A stretch of DNA of 64,000 bases from Gloeocapsa sp. PCC 7428 (lineage in GTDB: Bacteria; Cyanobacteriota; Cyanobacteriia; Cyanobacteriales; Chroococcidiopsidaceae), in assembly GCF_000317555.1 (NCBI RefSeq), contig NC_019745.1, positions 3,534,001-3,598,000 on the forward strand. The letters run 5' to 3'. The notes under the pieces are model-generated. The model made no database searches and was not told the origin of the DNA. It saw nothing but the letters and a program-made list of their open reading frames with translations. Shown here in pieces: positions 36,376 to 45,738 of this stretch (position 1 is the first letter of the stretch; each line of letters starts with the position of its first letter). Both the position numbers and the translations under genes were made by a program.

Positions 36376-37245
36376 CTATCGAGAAGCAATTTGTTCACCT
36401 GCCCAAAGTTTCATTTGCCGTAGTCCGAAAACAATAGGTTGTTCTATGCTTGGTGCAGGCGTTGTTTGACCGTTTTCTGCTACTGTCCACATCTGCCAAT
36501 GCTCATCACCTAATTCACCGACTCGAAAGACAACTCGATCGGGGTCAGTTTGACTCCAGCCGAGTAGAATTGACATGGCATGGTCGTGATAAGTTTGTGC
36601 TGGCGCAAGTGTTGTTGTTTGGTTTTTGTATCGATGCCAAATCACAGCATAGTCAGACACATCAGAAGTATTAAAGAAACCTTCAAATTGACGCGCGAGG
36701 AGGCGATCGCTCGACTTTGACCAACCGATGGGAGACAAAATTGAAATAATTCCTGGAGTTGCCGATTTTCCGCGTAGCAACAAATGCAGTGCCAACGGCG
36801 ATGACGCTTTGACTTCTTGTAACTTTCCAGTGCGCAAGTTTTCTAAAAACATGACACTGCTGACTTGACTATGATAGAGTTCTGGCTGTACTTGCATTTG
36901 AATGCGGCTGTAAGCAGCATACTCACCATCAGGCGAAAGCAGCGAATGACTGCGATAGTAACGCACTCCCGAACCTTCTTGCGAACTGATATCTTCGTAA
37001 GTTTTCATTACCCAATTCCAAGGAACAGGATAAGGGCTATTTAACGGATCGAGAGATACTGATGGCTGATCGCTCGCCTGTTCTTCTGCTGACGATTGAC
37101 TTAACGAAGATGCGATCGCTTCAAACGACTGGGCTGACGCCGCTTGAATTGATGTTGCTGCGATCGCTGGCGTCAGTAGCATAGCCACTAACAGCTTAAG
37201 GCGTGGCTGTGGGCAAAACCATCCTGAGAAGAAGTTTTGTAGCAT
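36376..37245 (-). CDS. Secreted or periplasmic protein of unknown family
   Basis: 289 residues with an N-terminal signal peptide (RLKLLVAMLLTPAIAATSIQ, cleavage likely after ASA). Mature part beta-rich, beginning after a Ser/Gln/Glu-rich linker: PVPWNWVMKTYEDI, RSHSLLSPDGEYAAYSRIQ, SVMFLENLRTGKLQEV, ISILSPIGWSKSSDRLLARQ, WQMWTVAENG. The SPDGEYAAYSR and WSKSSDRLLAR phrases recall blades of beta-propellers of the TolB/WD type, but too few repeats are present to be sure. Convergent with the DUF937-like gene. Confidence 0.65.
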   Translation of the reverse strand: MLQNFFSGWFCPQPRLKLLVAMLLTPAIAATSIQAASAQSFEAIASSLSQSSAEEQASDQPSVSLDPLNSPYPVPWNWVMKTYEDISSQEGSGVRYYRSHSLLSPDGEYAAYSRIQMQVQPELYHSQVSSVMFLENLRTGKLQEVKASSPLALHLLLRGKSATPGIISILSPIGWSKSSDRLLARQFEGFFNTSDVSDYAVIWHRYKNQTTTLAPAQTYHDHAMSILLGWSQTDPDRVVFRVGELGDEHWQMWTVAENGQTTPAPSIEQPIVFGLRQMKLWAGEQIASR

Positions 37246-37489
37246 TTGTACAGTTTTAGGTAGGGCAGTAGCGAGGTCAGAAGCACCTGAAGTAGGCGAT
37301 GTGGCAGTATGCTATTTCAGGTATAACAAGAGAAATAGGCAACTGAGAAGATCTATTTCAATTAAATTTTTCTACAGCTTGCGTTGGTTCGATCGAAGTT
37401 CACAAATAAAAGTGTCACAACACTTGTACCTGTGCCTTGGCAAAACTCTGCGGTAGGATAGCCGATAGTCGCCTAGCTTGTCGCCTTGA

Positions 37490-38500
37490 ATGAAAGTCGT
37501 ATTTTTTGGGACTCCTGATTTTGCAGTACCCACGTTAAAAAAATTATTGCAGCATCCAACGATTGAAGTGTCTGCGGTTGTCACGCAGCCGGATAAACGT
37601 CGCGGGCGTGGTAATCAGTTAAGTGCTTCGCCAGTGAAATCTTTGGCTGTGCAACATCATATTCCTGTATGGCAACCGCAGCGCATTAAGAAAGATGCTG
37701 AAGTTTTAGCACAGTTACAAAAATTATCAGTTGATGTTTTTGTTGTTGTTGCTTATGGGCAAATTCTTTCGCAAGAAATTTTAGATATACCACGTAGAGG
37801 TTGTATTAACGTGCATGGCTCAATTTTGCCGAAGTATCGAGGTGCTGCACCGATTCAGTGGTGTCTCTATCATGGCGAAGCCGAGACGGGTATTACAACA
37901 ATGCTGATGGATGCGGGTATGGATACAGGCGCAATGCTTCTTAAAGCCTATACACCGATTCAGCTACTTGATAACGCCCAAGATTTAGCGCAACGACTTG
38001 CTGAAATAGGCGCAGATTTATTGATAGAAACGCTGTTTAAGTGGGAACGCCAAGAAATTCAACCGATTCCGCAAGATGACTCGCAAGCGACTTATGCACC
38101 GTTAATTAAAAAGCACGATTACCTTTTAGATTGGTCAAAATCTGCGATCGCACTACATAACCAAGTGCGCGGCTTTTTCCCCAACTGCGTTACGCACTTT
38201 CGCGACGAGTCGTTAAAAATCATTGCGACGGTTCCCCTTGGCGCTGCTTATTGGTCGTTACTACCAGAATTTAGCTTTTTAATGCACACTTTATCTTCTT
38301 TGTCAACTCCGGCGGTGACTGGTGAAGTCGTCAGCATTGCCAAGGGAATAGGACCAATTGTCCAAACAGGGGAAGGATTATTACTATTACAACAGGTACA
38401 ACTTGCGGGGAAACGTCCGCAATCAGGATGGGATTTTGCTAACGGTAGTCGTTTAACAGTAGGAGAAAAATTGAGGAGTTACGCTTCAACAGGTTCATAA
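37490..38500 (+). CDS. fmt: Methionyl-tRNA formyltransferase
   Basis: 336 residues; formylates initiator Met-tRNA using 10-formyl-tetrahydrofolate. N-terminal formyltransferase fold: [57 protein letters not shown] and [17 protein letters not shown] with the catalytic Asn-His-Asp. C-terminal anticodon-binding-like domain ([37 protein letters not shown]). Its 3' end overlaps the convergent gene by 22 bp. Confidence 0.96.
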   Translation: MKVVFFGTPDFAVPTLKKLLQHPTIEVSAVVTQPDKRRGRGNQLSASPVKSLAVQHHIPVWQPQRIKKDAEVLAQLQKLSVDVFVVVAYGQILSQEILDIPRRGCINVHGSILPKYRGAAPIQWCLYHGEAETGITTMLMDAGMDTGAMLLKAYTPIQLLDNAQDLAQRLAEIGADLLIETLFKWERQEIQPIPQDDSQATYAPLIKKHDYLLDWSKSAIALHNQVRGFFPNCVTHFRDESLKIIATVPLGAAYWSLLPEFSFLMHTLSSLSTPAVTGEVVSIAKGIGPIVQTGEGLLLLQQVQLAGKRPQSGWDFANGSRLTVGEKLRSYASTGS

Positions 38501-38838
38501 AACCGACAGCGATCGCATGGTCCTTCGGGATTAACCGCACAGCGAATTAATTCAGAATGCGCATTGTAGCGACAGCTAGCATCACCAATGACCCAACGTC
38601 CAGCCACAAGACTTTTTTCACTCGGACGTGGCGCTGACTGCACGTATATTGCAACTTTATGTAAGCGATAGCGCCCCGATCTTAAATGATAGCGATGGCG
38701 GCGCTCTAGTACCGCGTAAGTTTTACCTTCAAGGTCGAGATAATTTCCTGGCTGGGGTGTCCAATCTAACTTAACGCTACCCAAAGATTGACGTGGGTGC
38801 GTCAGAATAATCTCCGTCGGTAGTGAATCTGGCTCCAT
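38479..38838 (-). CDS. Small conserved Cys-containing protein (possibly DUF6464)
   Basis: 119 residues: [20 protein letters not shown] then [20 protein letters not shown] and [11 protein letters not shown], four conserved-looking cysteines that could bind a metal. I associate this tail with a cyanobacterial family possibly called DUF6464, without certainty. No signal peptide. Convergent overlap with fmt (38479-38500). Function unknown. Confidence 0.75.
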   Translation of the reverse strand: MEPDSLPTEIILTHPRQSLGSVKLDWTPQPGNYLDLEGKTYAVLERRHRYHLRSGRYRLHKVAIYVQSAPRPSEKSLVAGRWVIGDASCRYNAHSELIRCAVNPEGPCDRCRFYEPVEA

Positions 38839-38906
38839 AATCTTTGCTCAATGTAATGCTAACTACATTTGGATGGTATCGCGATCGCACAGCTTGCGTG
38901 GCAAGT

Positions 38907-39479
38907 TTAGAGTAAGCTTAAGGATTCAAACTCAGCTTGACTGAGTGCGTGAATCGCCAGATCGTTACCGAATTCATCGAACAATCTTTTTTCGCGTTTT
39001 AAGCCTATTTTTTCCATAACTCGAATCGAAGGTGCGTTCACAGCTAAAGCAACGGTAAACACGCGTTGCATTTCTAATTCAGAAAAGCCCTTATAAATTA
39101 GAGCTTTAGCTCCTTCTGTAGCATAACCTTTTCCCCAAGCTGCTTGGCGCAAGCGATATCCTAGCTCTATATCATCGCGATCGGCGAATGCACAATTGAA
39201 GTAAGCTGCGTGTATGGCTGGACGCAAGTAGAACCAACCAATGAACGCTTGAGTTGACTTTTCAACAGCAGCCCAGCAACCATAACCATCGTAGAGTTGA
39301 TAGTAAGCAAGGTATTGTGGTATCGTTCGCGTTTGAATTGTTGTGTAATCTGGTGGTTGATCTGCGTCAGGTGTTAAACGAGTGACTTGCGGATCGCTAT
39401 TAAGTTCAAATAAATTATCTACATCATCTGCGGTAAATTGTCGCAAAATCAATCTTTCAGTTTCTAAAAAAATCTTCAT
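38907..39479 (-). CDS. GNAT-family N-acetyltransferase, RimJ-like
   Basis: 190 residues; starts MKIFLETERLILRQFTADDV and shows the acetyl-CoA site ELGYRLRQAAWGKGYATEGA followed by RVFTVALAVNAPSIRVMEKI and GLKREK, typical of the ribosomal-protein-acetylating RimJ/RimL group. The acceptor is unknown. Cytoplasmic. Divergent from the PTS fusion gene. Confidence 0.88.
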   Translation of the reverse strand: MKIFLETERLILRQFTADDVDNLFELNSDPQVTRLTPDADQPPDYTTIQTRTIPQYLAYYQLYDGYGCWAAVEKSTQAFIGWFYLRPAIHAAYFNCAFADRDDIELGYRLRQAAWGKGYATEGAKALIYKGFSELEMQRVFTVALAVNAPSIRVMEKIGLKREKRLFDEFGNDLAIHALSQAEFESLSLL

Positions 39480-39581
39480 CTTTAAAGCGCAAGTTAAGGC
39501 TGTAATACTTATAGCAATAGCCGATATAGTTAAGACATTCTAGAAGTTTAGAATACCCTGACCCCTGATTATGGTGTTGCA

Positions 39582-42122
39582 GTGATAGGAATTGTCATCG
39601 TCTCTCACAGTAAACAGCTAGCAGCAGGAGTGCGGGAACTTGCAGCACAAATGGTTAGTGGTGATGTTGCAATAGCTGTCGCCGCTGGTATTGACGATCC
39701 AGATAATCCACTCGGTACGGATGCGATGCAAGTTTATCAAGCTATTGAGTCCGTTTATAGCGATGATGGTGTCATTGTCTTAATGGATTTGGGAAGTGCT
39801 TTATTAAGTGCAGAGATGGCGTTGGAATTCTTGTCAGAAACACAGCGCGAGAAGATTTATTTGTGCGAAGCACCGCTTGTAGAAGGCGCGATCGCCGCAA
39901 CAATTGCAGCCGCATCAGGAAATTCGATTGAACAAGTCATTGCAGAAGCGCGTGGCGCATTAACCGCTAAAGCTGAACAACTGGGAATTGATGTTATTAC
40001 TGATAGATCCCTAAGCCTGCTAAATCCACGCCACGTGAGGGACTTCGACTCCAGCAAGTCTAATAACCAACCATTAACTGATTCCCACACCGCCCAAATT
40101 CAGCTTACAGTTTCTAATCGATTAGGTTTACACGCACGTCCCGCAGCAAGGTTTGTGACAACAGCAGCTAAGTTTCACGCGCAGATTCAAGTACGAAATG
40201 TTACGAGGAATACAGACTTTGTGAGGGCTGATAGTATCAATCAAGTTGCGACATTAGGAGTGCGTCAGGGACATGAAATTGCGATCGCTGCGACGGGAAT
40301 TGATGCAGAAGCGGCGTTAGCTGCGTTGCAAGAATTAGTTGCAAATAACTTTGGTGAAAATGACAGTGATTTGATACCGCCAGTTATTGCTGCAAGTGAG
40401 ACTGTAGAAGGAGAACTCCTTGGGATTCCCGCGTCTTCGGGAGTTGCGATCGCGCCCGTTTTTCAATATCGTCTGACATCTGTCCAAGTTGAAGAATACA
40501 TTGTTGAGGATACAGCCAGCGAATGGCAAAGGTTACAAACCGCGATTCAAACTGCTACACAAGATCTGCAATCATTGCAGGCAAATCAACTTGGAGATGA
40601 GGCGGAGATTTTTACCGCACATTTACTTGTGCTACAAGATCCCGCATTACTCGAACCCGTACGCCAGCGAATTTTTAGCCATCACCAAAATGCAGAATTT
40701 GCATGGAAAAGTACGATTGATGAGTTAGCGCATAACTTTGACACCTTAGAAGATGCATATTTGCAAGAACGCGCGAATGATATTACTGATGTAGGACAAA
40801 GAGTATTGCGATCGCTGTGTGGAATCACAACGCCAATAATTGAACTTACGCAACCAAGCATCGTCGTCGCGACTGATTTAACTCCTTCTGACACCGCGCA
40901 GTTAGACACAACAAAAGTACTAGGAATCTGTACAACGCGGGGTAGTGCAACTTCACACACAGCAATTCTGGCGCGTAGTCTTGGTATACCCGCCGTTGTG
41001 GGCGTTCCAGCCGCAATTTTACATCTAGCTAATGGCACACTTCTGGCAATTGATGGCGCAAGTGGCAGAGTTTGGCTAGAACCTGATACAGATACAATAA
41101 CAACACTACAAGCTAAACGCGAAGCTAAATTACAAGCGCAACACCACGCGCAAGCTACCGCACATCAACCTGCAATCACGCGCGACGGTAAGCGCATTAC
41201 AATCGCGGCGAATATTGGTAGTGTCGCTGATGCGAAAATAGCAATCAAAAATGGTGCTGAAGGTGTCGGGTTACTTCGCACCGAGTTCCTGTATCTCAAT
41301 CGCACAACTGCACCTACTGAAGAGGAACAATTCGCAGTTTATCAAGCGATCGCTGAAGTTTTAGATCGTCGCGCTTTAATCGTGCGGACTTTAGATATCG
41401 GCGGTGATAAACCACTGCAATATCTTGGATTACACGCAGAATCAAACCCTTTTCTTGGTAAACGCGGTATTCGGTTTTGTCTGGAAAATCAGGATATCTT
41501 TAAAACGCAGTTACGCGCGATTTTACGAGCTAGCTACGGGCATCAGATTAAAATCATGTTTCCGATGATTGCGACTGTGCAAGAAGTGCAAGCTGCCAAG
41601 GCACTTTTAGTCCAAGTGCAAACTCAATTGCGACAAGCAAATATTCCATTTGATGAGACAATGCAAGTAGGAATTATGGTGGAAATTCCGTCCGCAGTTG
41701 CGATCGCCGATCAGTTAGCTACCGAGGTCAATTTTTTCAGTATCGGTACGAATGATTTAAGTCAGTATATTATGGCAGCAGATCGCACGAATTCTCAAGT
41801 GGCAATGCTTGCGGATGCTTTACATCCGGCGGTGTTACGCTCAATTAGCCAAACGGTGCAAGCTGCGCATTCTTCTGGTATTTGGGTGGGTTTGTGTGGA
41901 GAATTAGCCGCCGATCCTGTGGCGATACCAATTTTAGTAGGATTGGGGTTAGATGAACTTAGTCTTAATCCGCAAGCAATACCGATGGTTAAACACGCGA
42001 TTAGTGAGTTAAATGCGGTTGAAGCTGAGGCGATCGCGCAAAGGGCTTTGACTCTAAATTCGGCACAGGGGGTTAGAGCATTAGTTTCAGCCTTGATAAA
42101 CCATCAAGCCGAATTACATTAA
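39582..42122 (+). CDS. DhaM-HPr-Enzyme I multiphosphoryl transfer fusion
   Basis: 846 residues in three parts. Residues 1-135: DhaM (EIIA-Man fold) with phospho-His9 in GIVIVSHS and LMDLGSALLSAEMA. Residues 170-255: HPr with NRLGLHARPAARFV, His184. Residues 275-846: complete Enzyme I, phospho-His459 in GSATSHTAILARSLGIPAVV, then the PEP-binding barrel GAEGVGLLRTEFLYLN, KIMFPMIATVQEV, FSIGTNDLSQYIMAADR and the catalytic Cys772 in WVGLCGELAADP. E. coli DhaM has a truncated EI; this one has the full PEP domain and could phosphorylate itself from PEP and pass phosphate to DhaL-ADP. No other PTS gene is in the window. Confidence 0.93.
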   Translation: MIGIVIVSHSKQLAAGVRELAAQMVSGDVAIAVAAGIDDPDNPLGTDAMQVYQAIESVYSDDGVIVLMDLGSALLSAEMALEFLSETQREKIYLCEAPLVEGAIAATIAAASGNSIEQVIAEARGALTAKAEQLGIDVITDRSLSLLNPRHVRDFDSSKSNNQPLTDSHTAQIQLTVSNRLGLHARPAARFVTTAAKFHAQIQVRNVTRNTDFVRADSINQVATLGVRQGHEIAIAATGIDAEAALAALQELVANNFGENDSDLIPPVIAASETVEGELLGIPASSGVAIAPVFQYRLTSVQVEEYIVEDTASEWQRLQTAIQTATQDLQSLQANQLGDEAEIFTAHLLVLQDPALLEPVRQRIFSHHQNAEFAWKSTIDELAHNFDTLEDAYLQERANDITDVGQRVLRSLCGITTPIIELTQPSIVVATDLTPSDTAQLDTTKVLGICTTRGSATSHTAILARSLGIPAVVGVPAAILHLANGTLLAIDGASGRVWLEPDTDTITTLQAKREAKLQAQHHAQATAHQPAITRDGKRITIAANIGSVADAKIAIKNGAEGVGLLRTEFLYLNRTTAPTEEEQFAVYQAIAEVLDRRALIVRTLDIGGDKPLQYLGLHAESNPFLGKRGIRFCLENQDIFKTQLRAILRASYGHQIKIMFPMIATVQEVQAAKALLVQVQTQLRQANIPFDETMQVGIMVEIPSAVAIADQLATEVNFFSIGTNDLSQYIMAADRTNSQVAMLADALHPAVLRSISQTVQAAHSSGIWVGLCGELAADPVAIPILVGLGLDELSLNPQAIPMVKHAISELNAVEAEAIAQRALTLNSAQGVRALVSALINHQAELH

Positions 42123-42401
42123 AACTCGCTTGAGTGAATACTGTTATAATTAGAGCTAACGATTAATAATAATTGGTGAGTTCGAGCAATTTTGCTATTG
42201 AAAGCTTAATTGCGATTTAATAGCTAAGTTAAATGAAGTAGGCGATCGTTATTATTGTTCCTGTCAGATATCTTAAACTGTTCTTAGCAATTCAGTGTGT
42301 GATTTTTTGTTAGCAGCCACTAACATTCATGAGAGTAGGTGCTTCATTCTTCTTGTGCTGCCAGGTTTGTCTAAACCACAATCACATTCAATGGTTTACT
42401 A

Positions 42402-43118
42402 ATGTCAGTTTATCATTCTCCTGATCTGCAAATAGAAAATCAGCTGCTTGCAGCCTTACCGACCGAAGATTATCAACGCCTATTTCCTTATATGGAAACA
42501 GTTAGTCTTTCACGCAGTCAAGTTCTCTGGCATGCTGAAGAATCAATTGAGTACGTGTATTTTCCTAATAGGGCATTGATTTCTTTAATCACCATTATGG
42601 AAAGTGGTGAGGTAGTCGAAGTCGGTATAGTTGGAAGGGAAGGTATGGCAGGTCTTACGGTATGTTGGGGAGGGGACACTAATACGCTACAGGCGATCGT
42701 GCAAATTCCTGGAAGTGCCATCAGGATCGGTGCAAATCTTATGAAAACCGAGTTTGATCGAGGTAGCGCACTGCAACGCTTGCTGCTACGCTATACGCAA
42801 GCACTGTTTACCCATACCGCACATACAGCAGCTTGTAACCGTCTGCATACAATCGAGGCTCGACTTGCTCGTTGGTTACTTGTAGTCCAAGACCGCGTAC
42901 AATCAAACGAGCTTCCTCTGACGCAAGAATTTCTCTCTCATATGCTTGGTACACGCCGTTCGGGCGTTACAGAAGCTGCTGGTAGTCTCAGCAAAGCAGG
43001 AATAATCCGCTACAGCCGAGGTAAAATTACTATTCTCGATCGAGAGGCGTTAGAGTCAACTTCTTGCGAGTGCTATCAAACAGTTAAAAAAGAGTTTGCC
43101 CGTTTGTTAAAAAACTGA
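42402..43118 (+). CDS. Crp/Fnr-family transcription regulator
   Basis: 238 residues. N-terminal cyclic-nucleotide-binding-like barrel (EDYQRLFPYMETVSLSRSQV, VGIVGREGMAGLTVCWGG), a long dimer helix, and C-terminal winged helix (LTQEFLSHMLGTRRSGVTEA, GIIRYSRGKITILDREAL). The usual cAMP-contacting Arg-Ser pair is not evident, so the effector is unknown. Its ATG follows a 279-bp non-coding stretch. It lies directly downstream of the PTS fusion on the same strand, so regulation of dihydroxyacetone genes is possible but unproved. Confidence 0.85.
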   Translation: MSVYHSPDLQIENQLLAALPTEDYQRLFPYMETVSLSRSQVLWHAEESIEYVYFPNRALISLITIMESGEVVEVGIVGREGMAGLTVCWGGDTNTLQAIVQIPGSAIRIGANLMKTEFDRGSALQRLLLRYTQALFTHTAHTAACNRLHTIEARLARWLLVVQDRVQSNELPLTQEFLSHMLGTRRSGVTEAAGSLSKAGIIRYSRGKITILDREALESTSCECYQTVKKEFARLLKN

Positions 43119-43308
43119 ACGCGGTAAGGCTACAAACAATTTGATTAAACTTGGTATTTATGCCCGAAACCGTACGGAACAATTGGGTAAACATATCTAT
43201 GCTTTATTTAGTAAATCGTCAAATCCTGTGTAGTGGTTTTGAGAATTTTTTTAATTACACCCAACTTAGTAATTACTAAGGATTTGCTTAAACGCATAAG
43301 GAATGTAG

Positions 43309-43449
43309 ATGAATAATTTCAAAACTGCTGTTATCATCTCTGATCCTACAACTCAGACAATGATAAATCTATGGGGTAATAGTTGGCAGAGACTTACTCT
43401 AATACAACAGCAATTGGTTATTCAAATTCTAACTGAGCTAGATAAGTGA
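43309..43449 (+). CDS. Possible 46-aa protein
   Basis: ATG 43309 preceded by AAGGAATG; the frame reads MNNFKTAVIISDPTTQTMIN and ends ILTELDK at TGA 43447. Balanced composition and a ribosome-binding site make it plausible, but the size and lack of any known relative keep it doubtful. It lies between the Crp-like gene and pyrFE in an otherwise empty 390-bp gap. Confidence 0.35.
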   Translation: MNNFKTAVIISDPTTQTMINLWGNSWQRLTLIQQQLVIQILTELDK

Positions 43450-43508
43450 ATTAGCTTAGCTGTTTGAATCAAAATGATTAAAGTACATTCTCAACATAAA
43501 TTTGGTTG

Positions 43509-44942
43509 CTAACAACTTTCTTCAAAAGCTTTTAATTGTTTGTCATTAATTCTACCAGCTTTATACAACGTTTCTGTAATTTCAGAAAGTGTCAATACCG
43601 AATGGGCGCGATAACCATTCTGACGTAATCGATCTTTAACTCCTTGTTCGTGATCGATAAATACAACAATATCTTCTACATTTAATCCTGCTGATTCAAG
43701 TTTTGCGGCTCCTTCTATCGCACTTTTGCCACTAATTAAAATATCATCAACAACAACAACAGTTTCACCAGGATGAAATAATCCTTCAATGAGCCGTCGC
43801 GTACCATGCGCTTTAACTTCTTTGCGCGGAAAAATCATCGGGCGATTGAGATGCAAAGCTAACCCTGTAGCAGTAGGCAAAGAACCGTAAGGAATGCCTG
43901 CGATACGATCGAAGTTTAGATTTTTTAAAATGTCTGCATAGGCTAAAAGAATTTGATGAAAAAGTTGTGGATTAGAAATAATTTTACGCAAGTCTATATA
44001 ATAAGAAAATGTTGCTCCTGAAGCTTGCACAAAATTACCAAATAAAATACATTCAATATCATAAAGTTGTAAGATAAGATCAAAATGTGGATGTTTATCA
44101 AGCAAGCAAACATCTGGTAGCCAGACAGAACAGTTTGAATCTTCTTGACTATTTTCTAAGCGAATTTGATTAATTTCTTGACGCAGTAAGTAAATTGCTT
44201 TAGCAAGATTATTTTGACTTAAAATATCTTGAGGAACAGGAATTAATAAGCCGCTACCATTTGCATTTAAACCCGCAGTCAAAATTTTGTTGATATTACC
44301 TTCTTCTGCCCAGATGCTACGTGCAAGGATCAGTCTTTCAGGCGCGATCGCCCGTATCTGGCTCAAGACTTCAGGACTCGTAGTTCCGACTTCAAATCCA
44401 AGTTGTTCAGGAGTTCCCCATGTTTTTGCTTCTTTTGCTAAATGCACGTAGAAAGGCGATGCGTTTTGCGGATATTGCTGTAGAGCGATCGCTCCTGGAT
44501 TAGAAGTACAACATAAAACAAATACAGCTTTATCAGGATGAACTAAAAACGAAGCAGCGTGATCTTGTCCAGCGTAACCATTAATTGTGACAGCATCAAC
44601 TTGCCAGTTTTGAAAAATAGTGCGCGCAAAGGTTGTACTGGTATTTAAGTCGCTATGCTTGGCATCTAAAATAATCGGAATATCGTCAGGAATCGCGGCT
44701 AAAGTGCGTTCAAGCAGTTCTAATCCTCGGCTACCCAAAGCTTCGTAAAAACCAAGTGTCGGTTTATACGCACAAACTAAATTCGCAGTTTCAGCAATCA
44801 GAAATTGTAGCCAAGTCCATAAGTCTTCGATCAAATCTTCTGTTTTGTGCTGCGGCATCATTTCTGGATTAGGATCGAGTCCGACAAATAGCAAGCTGTC
44901 ATTCCGCGCGATCGCCGTATTCAATTTATCAAAAAAGGTCAT
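43509..44942 (-). CDS. pyrFE: Fused orotidine-5'-phosphate decarboxylase / orotate phosphoribosyltransferase
   Basis: 477 residues: last two steps of UMP synthesis in one protein. Residues 1-265: type-2 OMP decarboxylase with LLFVGLDPNPEMMP, the catalytic ILDAKHSDLNTSTTFAR (K and D residues) and DAVTINGYAGQDHAASFL. Residues 285-470: OPRT with GIPYGSLPTATGLALHLNRP, FPRKEVKAHGTRRLIEG and the PRPP loop VVVVDDILISGKSAIEGA. Domain order PyrF-PyrE is the reverse of the animal fusion and is typical of cyanobacteria. Confidence 0.93.
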   Translation of the reverse strand: MTFFDKLNTAIARNDSLLFVGLDPNPEMMPQHKTEDLIEDLWTWLQFLIAETANLVCAYKPTLGFYEALGSRGLELLERTLAAIPDDIPIILDAKHSDLNTSTTFARTIFQNWQVDAVTINGYAGQDHAASFLVHPDKAVFVLCCTSNPGAIALQQYPQNASPFYVHLAKEAKTWGTPEQLGFEVGTTSPEVLSQIRAIAPERLILARSIWAEEGNINKILTAGLNANGSGLLIPVPQDILSQNNLAKAIYLLRQEINQIRLENSQEDSNCSVWLPDVCLLDKHPHFDLILQLYDIECILFGNFVQASGATFSYYIDLRKIISNPQLFHQILLAYADILKNLNFDRIAGIPYGSLPTATGLALHLNRPMIFPRKEVKAHGTRRLIEGLFHPGETVVVVDDILISGKSAIEGAAKLESAGLNVEDIVVFIDHEQGVKDRLRQNGYRAHSVLTLSEITETLYKAGRINDKQLKAFEESC

Positions 44943-45054
44943 AACTATCTCGACTAGTCATGTGGCAAGCTAGGGTAGCATCGCTGCACTCCTCACATCA
45001 TACACGTGGCAAGCAAAGCTTGGATTTTCTGTCAACAAGCTGTAAAATTGCACC

Positions 45055-45738
45055 ATGAAAAAGCTGATTGTCATTACGGGAGTGAGTCGCGGTCTGGGAT
45101 TGGCAATGACCGAGGCGTTTATTCAAGCAGGGCATACTGTTATTGGTTGTGCGCGATCGCAAACAGCAGTAGACAAACTACGTCAGCAATTCGGTTCGCC
45201 GCATAGTTTTACTGTCGTTGATGTTGCAGTAGATCAACAGGTAGCAGATTGGGCAAAGCACGTACTAACAAGTTACGAACCACCCGATTTATTACTGAAT
45301 AATGCAGGTGTTATCAATCAATTAGCACCTTTATGGAAAGTGCCTGCGGAAGAATTTGCGCGCGTCATTCATGTCAATATCATTGGCGTAACGAATGTCA
45401 TCCGCCACTTTGTTCCCGCAATGATCCAAAGAAAGCAAGGTATCATTGTCAATTTTAGTTCGGGTTGGGGACGTTCGACTTCGCCCCAAGTTGCACCCTA
45501 TTGTGCTTCTAAGTGGGCGATTGAAGGCTTGACGCGATCGCTTGCGCAAGAATTACCGGATAGTATGGCAGCAATTCCCCTCAATCCAGGGATTATTCAC
45601 ACGGATATGCTAAACATCTGTTTTGGCGAAGAAGCAGCTTACTATACACCGCTACATGAGTGGAGTCGTCAAGCTGTTCCTTTTCTACTGCAACTCAGTC
45701 CAAAACATAATGGTTCGTCGTTAACAGTTCCTCAATGA
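45055..45738 (+). CDS. Short-chain dehydrogenase/reductase
   Basis: 227 residues, classical SDR: cofactor loop VITGVSRGLGLAMTEAF (Arg-rich, favouring NADP), NNAGV in LLLNNAGVINQLAP, active-site Ser in NFSSGWGRSTS and catalytic YCASK. Slightly short for the family but complete. The substrate cannot be read. Convergent with the aminotransferase gene, with a 7-bp overlap of 3' ends. Confidence 0.88.
   Translation: MKKLIVITGVSRGLGLAMTEAFIQAGHTVIGCARSQTAVDKLRQQFGSPHSFTVVDVAVDQQVADWAKHVLTSYEPPDLLLNNAGVINQLAPLWKVPAEEFARVIHVNIIGVTNVIRHFVPAMIQRKQGIIVNFSSGWGRSTSPQVAPYCASKWAIEGLTRSLAQELPDSMAAIPLNPGIIHTDMLNICFGEEAAYYTPLHEWSRQAVPFLLQLSPKHNGSSLTVPQ

Noticed and set aside
44985-45000. ACTCCTCACAT resembling the core of the Yfr1 RNA
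   Set aside because: The exact ACTCCTCACAC core is not present, and no flanking hairpins or usual neighbour gene are seen.
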